Source: Prevotella sp. (GTDB taxonomy: Bacteria > Bacteroidota > Bacteroidia > Bacteroidales > Bacteroidaceae). From it: a stretch of 10,214 bases of DNA. The stretch covers positions 1 through 10,214 of the forward strand of contig JAFRMM010000198.1 of the NCBI GenBank assembly GCA_017430675.1, read 5' to 3'. The position numbers and the translations under genes were made by a program. This document shows, in pieces, positions 1 to 7,084 of the stretch (position 1 is the first letter of the stretch; every line of letters starts with the position of its first letter). The notes under the pieces are model-generated. The model was not told the origin of the DNA, ran no database searches, and saw only the letters and a list, made by a program, of their open reading frames with translations.

Positions 1-1049
1 CGAAGGATAGAGATAGCCGACAACTCATCGGGCTCGTCAACCATCACCGTCTGGAAACGGCGTTCGAGAGCCTTGTCCTTCTCGAAGTATTTCTGATACT
101 CGTTCAGTGTGGTGGCACCGATGGCTCTTAATTCACCACGGGCGAGGGCAGGCTTCAGGATATTGGCAGCATCCATAGCACCCTCACCACCACCGGCTCC
201 CACCAGCGTGTGGATCTCGTCGATGAAGAGGATAATGCGTCCTTCAGACTTTGTCACCTCGTTGATGACACTCTTCAGACGTTCCTCAAACTCACCCTTG
301 TACTTTGCACCAGCCACGAGTGCACCCATGTCGAGCGAGTAGAGTTGTTTGTCTTTCAGGTTCTCTGGCACGTCGCCACGAACGATACGACCAGCCAGTC
401 CCTCTACGATAGCCGTCTTTCCCGTACCGGGCTCTCCTATTAATATAGGATTGTTCTTCGTGCGTCGCGAGAGAATCTGTAGCACGCGACGGATCTCGTC
501 GTCACGACCGATGACTGGGTCGAGTTTTCCCTTGCGGGCGAGATCTACCAGGTTCTTGGCGTATTTCTCCAGACTCTGGTAATTATCGTCGGCACTTTGG
601 CTTTGTACCTTTTGCCCCTGACGCAGTTCCTGAATGGCTTTTGCCATATCTTTCTCCGTGCACCCTGAGTCTTTCATGATGCGCGAGGCTGTGGAACTGA
701 CACTGAGCAGGGCCAATAAAATGGGCTCTACTGATACAAACTCGTCGCCCATCTTCTGAGCCGTCTCTTGTGCGCGCACGAGTACATTATTACTATCACT
801 GGAAAGATACGGCTGAGCAGCACCCTGCACCTTCGGAAGATGCTTGATCTCCTGATCAACGAGCATTTCGATTTGCTGGCCGTTCACGCCGAGTTTCTGG
901 AAGATGAAGTTGCAGACATCCTTCGCCTTCTCCAGTACGCCTTTCAATATGTGTACAGGCTCTATCACCTGCTGACCGTTCATCTGTGCTGTATTGACAG
1001 CCTGCTGAACGGCCTCCTGTGCTTTGATTGTAAACTTGTCTAATGTCAT
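1..1049 (-). CDS. clpB: ATP-dependent disaggregase ClpB, N-terminal part (cut by window edge)
   Basis: Cytosolic hexameric AAA+ chaperone that, with DnaK, pulls polypeptides out of aggregates after stress. The visible 349 codons hold the Clp N-domain (about residues 1-145, two repeats starting near FTIKAQEAV and FVSVEPILL), then the first AAA+ module. In it I see [16 protein letters not shown], Walker A GEPGTGKT (205-212), the pore loop KYKGEFEER around Tyr250, Walker B ILFIDE (273-278) and the arginine-finger pair in LERRFQ (330-331). These match ClpB better than ClpA or ClpC. The family is about 860 residues long, so the middle domain and second AAA+ module lie outside the window. The ATG at 1047-1049 is chosen because an AGGAGG sits 7 nt upstream and the product starts with the usual FTIKAQEAV. 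It lies 88 bp downstream of the DUF4491 gene on the same strand. Confidence 0.95.
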   Translation of the reverse strand, partial: MTLDKFTIKAQEAVQQAVNTAQMNGQQVIEPVHILKGVLEKAKDVCNFIFQKLGVNGQQIEMLVDQEIKHLPKVQGAAQPYLSSDSNNVLVRAQETAQKMGDEFVSVEPILLALLSVSSTASRIMKDSGCTEKDMAKAIQELRQGQKVQSQSADDNYQSLEKYAKNLVDLARKGKLDPVIGRDDEIRRVLQILSRRTKNNPILIGEPGTGKTAIVEGLAGRIVRGDVPENLKDKQLYSLDMGALVAGAKYKGEFEERLKSVINEVTKSEGRIILFIDEIHTLVGAGGGEGAMDAANILKPALARGELRAIGATTLNEYQKYFEKDKALERRFQTVMVDEPDELSAISIL

Positions 1050-1056
1050 ATCTTGT

Positions 1057-1062
1057 CCTCCT
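1057..1062 (-). promoter_or_regulatory. Strong Shine-Dalgarno of clpB
   Basis: A perfect AGGAGG is read on the minus strand 7 nt before the clpB ATG. It fixes the start codon. It stands out because the other genes here have AT-rich leaders with weak or no Shine-Dalgarno, as is usual in Bacteroidota. Confidence 0.8.
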
Positions 1063-1083
1063 ATTGTTTTTTTTACTAAAAGG

Positions 1084-1100
1084 GGCACAAATAGTGTGCC
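1084..1100 (-). promoter_or_regulatory. Stem-loop in the clpB leader (weak terminator or 5' UTR element)
   Basis: Perfect 6-bp arms GGCACA and TGTGCC enclose a 5-nt loop. In the minus-strand RNA the stem is followed by CC and only four U residues, then an A8 run and the clpB Shine-Dalgarno. It could weakly terminate the DUF4491 transcript, or be a structured part of the clpB 5' UTR. A poor promoter match overlaps it: TTG at 1117-1119 and ATTTG at 1088-1092. Confidence 0.45.
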
Positions 1101-1105
1101 TACAG

Positions 1106-1125
1106 GACAAAACTGTCAATTTGTC
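1106..1125. promoter_or_regulatory. Inverted repeat upstream of clpB, possible operator
   Basis: Arms GACAAA and TTTGTC (6 bp, perfect) flank 8 nt. The right arm belongs to the 9-mer ATTTGTCGG (1119-1127), which recurs at 1140-1148 exactly 21 bp away, across the DUF4491 stop codon. A TTGACA on the minus strand (1114-1119) lies inside the dyad. The layout suits a stress-regulator site, but no known consensus such as CIRCE is present. Confidence 0.35.
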
Positions 1126-1137
1126 GGTTCTGTGCGT

Positions 1138-1428
1138 CTATTTGTCGGCTCGCTTGGGGTTCTTGGGAAACCATCCTTTTTCAACGCGTTTCTTCTGTGC
1201 AAACAATTCACCGATACCCCAAAGGGCTGATGCTCCAAAGACGCCAAGGAACGAAGACAGGAAGACGTTTTCGATGAAAAAGGCTGCCCCGCAGCAGCAG
1301 ATGCCGATAAGCAAATAGAGAATCCAAGGACGAGTCCCCCAATAATACTCTGTCTTGATGACAATCGGATGCCAGATGCCTATGGTGATAAACGTCATTG
1401 TGGCGATGGTTATACCTGTAAAATACAT
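1138..1428 (-). CDS. DUF4491 family small membrane protein
   Basis: Predicted 96-residue inner-membrane protein of unknown function. It has three hydrophobic stretches: one at the N-terminus (ITIATMTFITIGIW), one in the middle (ILYLLIGICCCGAAFF) and one beyond (FLSSFLGVFGASALWGIGELF). It ends with a charged tail holding KGWFPKNPKR. The motif IGIWHPIVIKTEYYWGTRPW, the ENVFLSS segment and the tail are what I recall of DUF4491, found mainly in Bacteroidota. The frame can be extended to a TTG at 1434, but the ATG at 1428 gives a normal membrane-protein start and lies 21 nt from a clear -7 box, so I use it. clpB follows on the same strand, and the receptor gene diverges on the other side. Confidence 0.8.
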   Translation of the reverse strand: MYFTGITIATMTFITIGIWHPIVIKTEYYWGTRPWILYLLIGICCCGAAFFIENVFLSSFLGVFGASALWGIGELFAQKKRVEKGWFPKNPKRADK

Positions 1429-1449
1429 ATTCAACCCTTATTTTTTGTG

Positions 1450-1480
1450 CAAAATTACGAAATAATGGGTAAACAACCAA
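1450..1480 (-). promoter_or_regulatory. Bacteroidota-type promoter of the DUF4491 gene
   Basis: On the minus strand TAATTTTG (1450-1457) matches the -7 consensus TAnnTTTG. A TTG (1478-1480, part of TTTG) lies exactly 20 bp upstream. The start codon at 1428 is 21 nt past the box, giving a leader of about 15 nt. Confidence 0.75.
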
Positions 1481-1522
1481 ATCATGTTGGCCTATATCTC
1501 TAAAAATCCATATAAATAGGGA

Positions 1523-1553
1523 TTGCATATTTCCAGAAATCACCGTACCTTTG
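1523..1553 (+). promoter_or_regulatory. Bacteroidota-type promoter of the TonB-dependent receptor gene
   Basis: TTG at 1523-1525, a 20-bp spacer and TACCTTTG at 1546-1553 give a full -33/-7 match. The ATG at 1575 is 21 nt past the -7 box. It runs divergent from the DUF4491 promoter, and the two -33 boxes are about 42 bp apart. Confidence 0.8.
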
Positions 1554-1574
1554 CACCCAATAAACATATCAAGT

Positions 1575-4040
1575 ATGAAAAAAAGTGTATTCGTGCTATT
1601 TGCACTGGGTTGCCAACTCTCAACAGTTGCAGCCTCTCTTAATGGCCTCGATGTGGAGGTTCTCGCTGATACCAGTAGGGTGATCGATCTTGACGAGGTG
1701 ATTGTCGTCTCACAACCTAAGGAACAGGTGCGTCTGCGTCTTCAGCCAGTGAGCAGTTCCGTTTTCGGCAGCGAGCAGTTACAGCAACTTAACGTTCGAG
1801 ATCTCTCACAGTTGTCACAGTTCGTGCCCTCGTTCACAGTACCTGCCTATGGCTCACGTCTCACTTCGTCAATGTATGTGCGTGGTATAGGCTCGCGTAT
1901 CAACAATCCAGCCGTGGGTGTCTATTACGATAATATCCCCCTGATGTCGAAGGCTGCTTTCAACAACCATTTCTATATGCTCGACCGTGTGGATATCCTC
2001 CGAGGTCCTCAGGGTACGCTCTATGGCCAGAACACTGAGGGCGGACTGGTGCGTATCTATTCTAAGAACCCCATGAACTATCAAGGCACTGATATCCGTT
2101 TGGGTATTGGTACAGGTCTATGGCGAAATGTCGAGGTAGCCCACTACCATCGTCCATCGGATAAACTCGCCTTCACCGTTGCTGGCTTCTACAGTGGACT
2201 GAAGGGCTTCATTAACAATCAGAAGTTTGACGAGAAGAACGACAAGACCAACGAGGCTGGTGGTAAGGTGCGCCTGATATACCAACCAACACAAAAACTA
2301 AAATTCGACTGGACAGCAGATTATCAATATGTGAACCAGAACGGCTTTGGCTATGGTGAGTTCCATCCGTTGCCTTGGACGATGGGGGGCGATGTGGGGA
2401 TGCCTGCTGATGAGACTGTCAACGATCCCGCCACTACTATCATGAACGGCTATAAGCGTAACATGCTGAACACGGGTCTCTCCATTGGTTACAATACGGA
2501 CAGACTGCTTTTCACCTCGACCACCAGTTACCAGTTCTTGCAGGACGAGATGCTGATGGACCAGGACTATATGACTCCCGACTATCTGCGTCTGGAGCAA
2601 CGTCAGAAGCAGAATGCCATCACACAGGAGTTTGTGCTCCGCTCGCATGATGCCTCGCGCTGGCAGCACACGACGGGCCTCTTCGGTTCCTACCAATGGC
2701 TCCGTACAGACGGCCCTGTCTATTTCGGCGATGCCATCACTGGTCCTATCGGCGATGCCATCACCAATGCTATGAAGGGTGCTATGTCGCAGTCGATGTA
2801 TCCCCGTATGCTCCAGCAGATGCTTGATCAGGGATTACCTCAGGCTGCTGCTGAGGCAGCCGCCCAGAAGGCGCTCGAAGCAGCACTTGCTGGTGTCTCG
2901 ATGAGTGCCGAGATGGCTGTGCCTGAGAACTTTCACACACCCCAGATGAGCCTTGGCCTTTATCACGAGTCCAATATCCTGCTCACTGATCGCCTGAAAC
3001 TGACGCTGGGTCTTCGTCTGGCCCACGACTGGGTGAAGATCTCTTACGATGCCTTGGCCTATATGAACATGACAGGTGGCACCGCTGAGCGCCAGGCCAC
3101 CTATCACCTCACCTCTCATGTGGTCGATAGTCGCTCGAAGACCTACACCCAGTTGCTGCCAAAGTTCGGACTTACCTATAACTTCGATGAGAACATTGGC
3201 AATATCTATGCGCTCATGTCGAAGGGCTACCGCGCTGGCGGCTACAACATCCAGATGTTCAGCGATGTCCTCCAGACGGAACTCAACGCCCACCAGCAAG
3301 ATGCCATGCGTGGCGACTACGACGTGGAACATACAACACAAGACTACGATAATATAGAAGAGACCATTGCCTACAAGCCCGAGGAGTCGTGGAACTTCGA
3401 GGTGGGCACCCACCTGAACCTCTTCGACGGTCAGATGCACTTCGACTTGGCTCTCTACTACATGCAGATTCGTAACCAGCAACTCTCTCAGATGTCACCT
3501 ACCTATAATTATGGCCGCATCATGACCAATGCTGGTAAGAGCCACTCCTGCGGTCTGGAAATGTCGCTGCGCGGCCGTGCCGTTGACAATGCCCTGGATT
3601 GGGGTGTTACCTATGCCTTTACGAATGCGAAGTTTGATGAATATGATGCTGGAAAGGAACAAATCAAATCGAGTGAATATGTTTTAAGATATGACATATA
3701 TGACTATAAGGACAATTACGTGCCCTTCATACCTCATCATACCTTTAGTGCGATGGCAGACTACCATATAGGCAAGTTCACTATCGGTGCGAACCTCTCA
3801 GGCCAGGGCAAGATCTGGTGGGATGAGGCCAACACGTACTCCCAGAAACTTTATGCACTCCTCGGTGCTCATGCCGATTATGACTTCGGACCCGTCGTGG
3901 TCACCCTCTGGGGTCGCAATCTGACCAACACACACTACAATACGTTCGCTATCCAGAGTTCTGCTGCTGGAGGTACCCGCTATTTCGCCCAAAAGGCAAA
4001 TCCCATCCAAGTGGGCCTGGATGTGAACATCCACTTTTAA
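1575..4040 (+). CDS. TonB-dependent outer-membrane receptor (siderophore/iron-complex type)
   Basis: Outer-membrane active-transport receptor of 821 residues. A signal peptide (about 1-20, ending TVAA) precedes a likely TonB box (DEVIVV, 40-45). The plug covers about 46-166 and includes VRGIGSR, VYYDNIPL and the plug-end motif DILRGPQGTLYGQNTEGG. The barrel runs to the terminal Phe821, as is normal for BAM substrates. Late barrel signatures are KPEESWNFEVGTHLNLF (601-617) and GRNLTNTHY (780-788). There is no carboxypeptidase-like N-terminal domain and no SusD partner nearby, so it is not a SusC glycan transporter; it resembles FyuA-like receptors. The ligand cannot be told from sequence. Oddities are an Ala-rich helical insert (about 386-450) and a locally AT-rich stretch (about residues 689-715). 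The ATG at 1575 is preferred over an in-frame TTG at 1551, which lies inside the -7 box. Confidence 0.9.
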   Translation: MKKSVFVLFALGCQLSTVAASLNGLDVEVLADTSRVIDLDEVIVVSQPKEQVRLRLQPVSSSVFGSEQLQQLNVRDLSQLSQFVPSFTVPAYGSRLTSSMYVRGIGSRINNPAVGVYYDNIPLMSKAAFNNHFYMLDRVDILRGPQGTLYGQNTEGGLVRIYSKNPMNYQGTDIRLGIGTGLWRNVEVAHYHRPSDKLAFTVAGFYSGLKGFINNQKFDEKNDKTNEAGGKVRLIYQPTQKLKFDWTADYQYVNQNGFGYGEFHPLPWTMGGDVGMPADETVNDPATTIMNGYKRNMLNTGLSIGYNTDRLLFTSTTSYQFLQDEMLMDQDYMTPDYLRLEQRQKQNAITQEFVLRSHDASRWQHTTGLFGSYQWLRTDGPVYFGDAITGPIGDAITNAMKGAMSQSMYPRMLQQMLDQGLPQAAAEAAAQKALEAALAGVSMSAEMAVPENFHTPQMSLGLYHESNILLTDRLKLTLGLRLAHDWVKISYDALAYMNMTGGTAERQATYHLTSHVVDSRSKTYTQLLPKFGLTYNFDENIGNIYALMSKGYRAGGYNIQMFSDVLQTELNAHQQDAMRGDYDVEHTTQDYDNIEETIAYKPEESWNFEVGTHLNLFDGQMHFDLALYYMQIRNQQLSQMSPTYNYGRIMTNAGKSHSCGLEMSLRGRAVDNALDWGVTYAFTNAKFDEYDAGKEQIKSSEYVLRYDIYDYKDNYVPFIPHHTFSAMADYHIGKFTIGANLSGQGKIWWDEANTYSQKLYALLGAHADYDFGPVVVTLWGRNLTNTHYNTFAIQSSAAGGTRYFAQKANPIQVGLDVNIHF

Positions 4041-4043
4041 AAA

Positions 4044-4071
4044 ATATCCCCGCTCAATCGAGTGGGGATAT
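4044..4071. terminator. Hairpin between convergent genes, best as terminator for the minus-strand gene
   Basis: Arms ATATCCCCGCTC and GAGTGGGGATAT pair over 12 positions around an AATC loop. In plus-strand RNA the one imperfect position is a G-U pair, but the stem is followed by CCATTTAAT, a poor U-tract. In minus-strand RNA that position is an A-C mismatch, yet the stem is followed by six U residues (one in the stem). The minus-strand gene's stop codon (4054-4056) lies inside the hairpin. Confidence 0.7.
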
Positions 4072-4437
4072 CCATTTAATAGTATATCTTTCATTCGAGT
4101 TGTACTCTCGGTCTTTGTCTTTACCGAAGTACTCCAGGAGGAATTTCTTACTCTTTAACTTGGTAACTCGAATAAGCACTTCCCTGTAAGTCTTACTGCC
4201 GTTTTGCTGATATACCTCGTAAGCATTATAGGTAATAACCTTCTTGCTGTCCTTGTTTTTTACCAATTTAAATGCTGAAACATTGCGGTGGCTCTGCGCG
4301 ATGTCCACATATAAACTGTCGCCCGTGAATCTGAACAGCAATTCACCACTCTGAGATAAGTAATTGCCATTCAATTCAGTTGCATACGAATGAAAGGAAC
4401 AGCATAACAATACCATTAAAAATAAAATCTTTTTCAT
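4054..4437 (-). CDS. Secreted protein of unknown function, AT-rich
   Basis: A 127-residue protein I do not recognise. Residues 1-19 form a clear Sec signal peptide (MKKILFLMVLLCC core, cleavage likely after SYA), so the mature part of about 108 residues is periplasmic or outer-membrane associated. The mature chain alternates polar and hydrophobic residues (ELLFRFTGDSLYVDIA, KKVITYNAYEVY, REVLIRVTKL), suggesting a small beta-rich fold, and is rich in Lys and Asn. It has no cysteines after the signal peptide and no visible catalytic motif. AAAGGA before the ATG may act as a weak ribosome-binding site. It follows the cellobiose phosphorylase gene on the same strand after 46 bp, so it may be cotranscribed. 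Its base composition is clearly more AT-rich than the neighbouring genes, a possible sign of separate origin. Confidence 0.75.
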   Translation of the reverse strand: MKKILFLMVLLCCSFHSYATELNGNYLSQSGELLFRFTGDSLYVDIAQSHRNVSAFKLVKNKDSKKVITYNAYEVYQQNGSKTYREVLIRVTKLKSKKFLLEYFGKDKDREYNSNERYTIKWISPLD

Positions 4438-4451
4438 AATTTTCCTTTTAG

Positions 4452-4473
4452 ATTCCCCAGTCAGGCTGGGAAT
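4452..4473 (-). other. Bulged inverted repeat between cellobiose phosphorylase and the secreted orphan
   Basis: ATTCCC(C)AG pairs with CTGGGAAT around a TCAGG loop, giving 8 bp with one bulged base. No U-run follows in the minus-strand RNA, so it is a poor terminator. It may stabilise the upstream mRNA end or attenuate partially. Confidence 0.35.
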
Positions 4474-4483
4474 TGTTAATATC

Positions 4484-6925
4484 TTACATTGTTACATCTA
4501 CGATATGCTTGCCAGCGGAGTAGGGGATCACCGTTCCGTTGACGGGCTGGCCGTCGAGGGTGATAGATTTCACGCCCTTCTGCTGTCCGTTCGGATGGAT
4601 GGTAATCTCGTACTCAGCCTCACGGAACTTACGGCTGACGGTGTAGTCGGTAGCCGTCTCAGGCAGACAGGGGTCGATGCGGATGCCGTCGTAGTCGGGC
4701 TTGATGCCGAGGATGAACTCCGAGACGGTGTACCACATCCACGCTGCCGTACCCGTCAGCCATGAGTTCTTACCCTCACCGGGCTTGTAGGCGTCCTTAC
4801 CTGCCACCATCTGGCAGTTTACATAGGGCTCCACCTTATGCAATGTCTGGTATTTCTCCTCGACATACGAAGGTAGGATCTTGGCATAGTGACTCCAGGC
4901 ATCATTACCGCGACCAGCGATACACTCGCCGATGATGACCCAAGGATTGTTGTGGCAGAAGATGCCAGCGTTCTCCTTGTAGCCCTCGGGATATGAGGAG
5001 ATCTCACCATATTCGTAGATATACTTCGTGAAGGCAGGGTTGTTAAGCACCATACCATGCTCGCACTCCAGGTACTTCTTACAGGAGTCGAGCGACTTGG
5101 CCACCATTCCGTCCTCAGCACCGATCTCAGCCATCGTACACCAGCCCTGCGACTCGATGAAGATCTTCGCCTCCTCGCACTCGTTAGAGCCGATCTTACG
5201 ACCATAGAAGTCGTAGGCGCGCAGATACCACTCGCCATCCCAGCCATGTTTCTTCACGGCTTCGATCATAGCATCGACGGCCTCCTGCATACGGGCGGCC
5301 TCATCGTCCTTGCCAATCTTCTTACAAAGGGCTACATAATCCTTACCCGTAACGACGAAGAGGCCAGCGATCATCAGGCTCTCGGCCTTTGTGCCCTCAG
5401 AGACATTCTCCGTGGTCTGGAAACTCTCGTTGGGATCCCACGAGAAGCAGTTTAGGTTCAGACAGTCGTTCCAGTCGGCACGTCCGATGAGTGGCAGCAT
5501 GTGAGGACCGATGTTCTTGATGACGTGGTCCATCGAGATCTTCAGATGCTCGAAGAGCGTCACCTCAGAGCCGGGCTGGTTGTCGAAAGGCACCATTTCA
5601 TCAAGGATGGAGAAGTCGCCCGTCTCCTTGATATAGGCCACCGTACCGAAGATGAGCCAGCAAGGATCATCGTTGAAGCCACCGCCGATATCATTGTTGC
5701 CGCGCTTGGTGAGGGGCTGGTACTGGTGGTAGCAGCCACCATCGGGGAACTGCGTCGAGGCGATATCGATGATACGCTGACGGGCACGTGGCGGAATCTG
5801 GTGCACGAAGCCCACGAGATCCTGATTCGAATCGCGGAAGCCCATGCCACGGCCCACGCCACTCTCGAAGAACGAGGCCGAGCGCGAGAAGTTAAACGTC
5901 ACCATACACTGGTACTGGTTCCAGATGTTCACCATACGGTCGAGTTTGTCGTTGCCCGTCTTCACCTTATATATATTGAGCAAGGCATCCCAGTACTCGC
6001 AGAGTTCCGCGAAGGCCTTATCGACTTTCTCCGTGGTGTCGAGTTCGGCGATGAGGGCATGTGCCTTCTCCTTGTTGATCACCTGGAGGCTCTCGAACTT
6101 CTTGTCCTGCTCATTCTCGATATAACCAAGGAGGAATACGAAGTCCTTCGTCTCCCCTGGCTTCAGCGTCACCTCGATATAATGTGAGGCGATGGGACTC
6201 CAGCCGTGGGCATGACTGTTACGGGGCTTACCCTCCATCACGGCATCGGGGTTGGCAAACTCGTTATACAGGCCCACGAAGGTCTCGCGATCGGTATCGA
6301 AGCCCTGAATCTCCGTATTCACATGATAGAACGCATAGTGGTTACGACGCTCGCGGTATTCCGTCTTGTGATAGATAGTGCTGCCCTCGATCTCCACCTC
6401 ACCCGTGGAGAAGTTACGCTGGAAATTCTCCATATCCGTAGCGGCATTCCACAGACACCACTCCTCGAACGAGAAGAGTTTCAGCGTCTTGGTCTCCTGC
6501 GACTCGTTCTTCAGGGTCAGTTTCTGCACCTCGGCCCATTTCTTCAGGGGCACGAAGAAGAGCACGCTGGCCTCCACGCCGTTCTTCTTACCCGTGATAC
6601 GGGTGTAACTCATGCCATGACGGCACTCGTAGAAGTCGAGTGGCGCCTTACAGGGCTTCCATCCCGGGTTCCACACGGTGTCGCCGTCCTTGATATAGAA
6701 ATAGCGGCCGCCATTGTCCATCGGCACGTTGTTGTAGCGATAGCGCGTGATACGGCGGAACTTGGCATCCTTATAGAAGGAGTAGCCACCAGCAGTGTTG
6801 GAGATCAGTGAGAAGAAGTCTTCATTGCCCAGATAATTGATCCAAGGCCAAGGGGTCTGCGGGTCTGTGATGACATACTCGCGATGCTGGTCGTCGAAAT
6901 GACCGTAACGTTTCTGTTGTTCCAT
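4484..6925 (-). CDS. Cellobiose phosphorylase (GH94)
   Basis: Cytosolic enzyme that splits cellobiose with phosphate into alpha-glucose-1-phosphate and glucose (EC 2.4.1.20), saving one ATP per disaccharide. The 813-residue length is typical. The N-terminal beta-sandwich begins [15 protein letters not shown] and includes [10 protein letters not shown] and [22 protein letters not shown]. The (alpha/alpha)6 catalytic domain contains [12 protein letters not shown] (358-369, sugar binding), [12 protein letters not shown] with the general acid expected at Asp487, FCHNNPW (656-662) and SWLTGTAAW (721-729). By family analogy His658 and Thr724-Gly725 hold phosphate. It closely follows what I recall of the Cellulomonas/Clostridium cellobiose phosphorylases, not chitobiose or cellodextrin enzymes. 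There is no signal peptide. The ATG at 6925 gives the usual N-terminus. It diverges from the fabG-like operon and may be cotranscribed with the small secreted gene downstream. Confidence 0.93.
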   Translation of the reverse strand: MEQQKRYGHFDDQHREYVITDPQTPWPWINYLGNEDFFSLISNTAGGYSFYKDAKFRRITRYRYNNVPMDNGGRYFYIKDGDTVWNPGWKPCKAPLDFYECRHGMSYTRITGKKNGVEASVLFFVPLKKWAEVQKLTLKNESQETKTLKLFSFEEWCLWNAATDMENFQRNFSTGEVEIEGSTIYHKTEYRERRNHYAFYHVNTEIQGFDTDRETFVGLYNEFANPDAVMEGKPRNSHAHGWSPIASHYIEVTLKPGETKDFVFLLGYIENEQDKKFESLQVINKEKAHALIAELDTTEKVDKAFAELCEYWDALLNIYKVKTGNDKLDRMVNIWNQYQCMVTFNFSRSASFFESGVGRGMGFRDSNQDLVGFVHQIPPRARQRIIDIASTQFPDGGCYHQYQPLTKRGNNDIGGGFNDDPCWLIFGTVAYIKETGDFSILDEMVPFDNQPGSEVTLFEHLKISMDHVIKNIGPHMLPLIGRADWNDCLNLNCFSWDPNESFQTTENVSEGTKAESLMIAGLFVVTGKDYVALCKKIGKDDEAARMQEAVDAMIEAVKKHGWDGEWYLRAYDFYGRKIGSNECEEAKIFIESQGWCTMAEIGAEDGMVAKSLDSCKKYLECEHGMVLNNPAFTKYIYEYGEISSYPEGYKENAGIFCHNNPWVIIGECIAGRGNDAWSHYAKILPSYVEEKYQTLHKVEPYVNCQMVAGKDAYKPGEGKNSWLTGTAAWMWYTVSEFILGIKPDYDGIRIDPCLPETATDYTVSRKFREAEYEITIHPNGQQKGVKSITLDGQPVNGTVIPYSAGKHIVDVTM

Positions 6926-6955
6926 TGATATTTTTAGTTAGTTGTAAATTTCTGG

Positions 6956-6986
6956 CAAAGATATGAAAAATAGTTTGATAACCCAA
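6956..6986 (-). promoter_or_regulatory. Promoter of the cellobiose phosphorylase gene
   Basis: On the minus strand TTG (6984-6986), a 20-bp spacer and TATCTTTG (6956-6963) match the Bacteroidota -33/-7 pattern. The ATG at 6925 is 30 nt past the -7 box. The leader is A/T-rich with no Shine-Dalgarno. Confidence 0.78.
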
Positions 6987-7024
6987 GACTTTTTCCAAGA
7001 AAAAATAAGTTTTACGGCAAATTT

Positions 7025-7055
7025 TTGGCTATGTGGCAGAAAAAGCGTACTTTTG
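7025..7055 (+). promoter_or_regulatory. Promoter of the fabG-like/fusion operon
   Basis: TTG (7025-7027), a 20-bp spacer and TACTTTTG (7048-7055) match the -33/-7 pattern, 29 nt before the ATG. A perfect 12-bp palindrome TTTTGCGCAAAA (7051-7062) overlaps the -7 box and likely start point, where a bound repressor could act. The divergent cellobiose phosphorylase promoter is about 38 bp away. Confidence 0.78.
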
Positions 7056-7084
7056 CGCAAAAATAGCAAAACAGAAAACGTCTT

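Noticed and set aside
1551..1574. Upstream TTG start for the receptor gene
   Set aside because: The TTG is part of the -7 box, so it would not be in the transcript. The ATG at 1575 starts a normal signal peptide.
2835..3482. 215-codon open frame on the minus strand inside the receptor gene
   Set aside because: It is a shadow of the receptor barrel; low-complexity Val/His/Leu content is typical of antisense reading.
1575..4040. SusC-type glycan transporter belonging to a polysaccharide utilisation locus with the GH94 gene
   Set aside because: It lacks the carboxypeptidase-like N-terminal domain, is shorter than SusC proteins and has no SusD neighbour. The GH94 gene is on the opposite strand beyond a convergent terminator.
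4458..4470. 13-base match AGCCTGACTGGGG shared (opposite strand) with 10016-10028
   Set aside because: About one such match is expected by chance in a window this size, and the flanking bases do not extend it.
5501..6811. Open frames on the plus strand at 5501-6187 and 6206-6811 opposite the cellobiose phosphorylase gene
   Set aside because: They are antisense to a full-length GH94 gene with conserved catalytic motifs. Their protein sequences show no family signature and they have no promoter.
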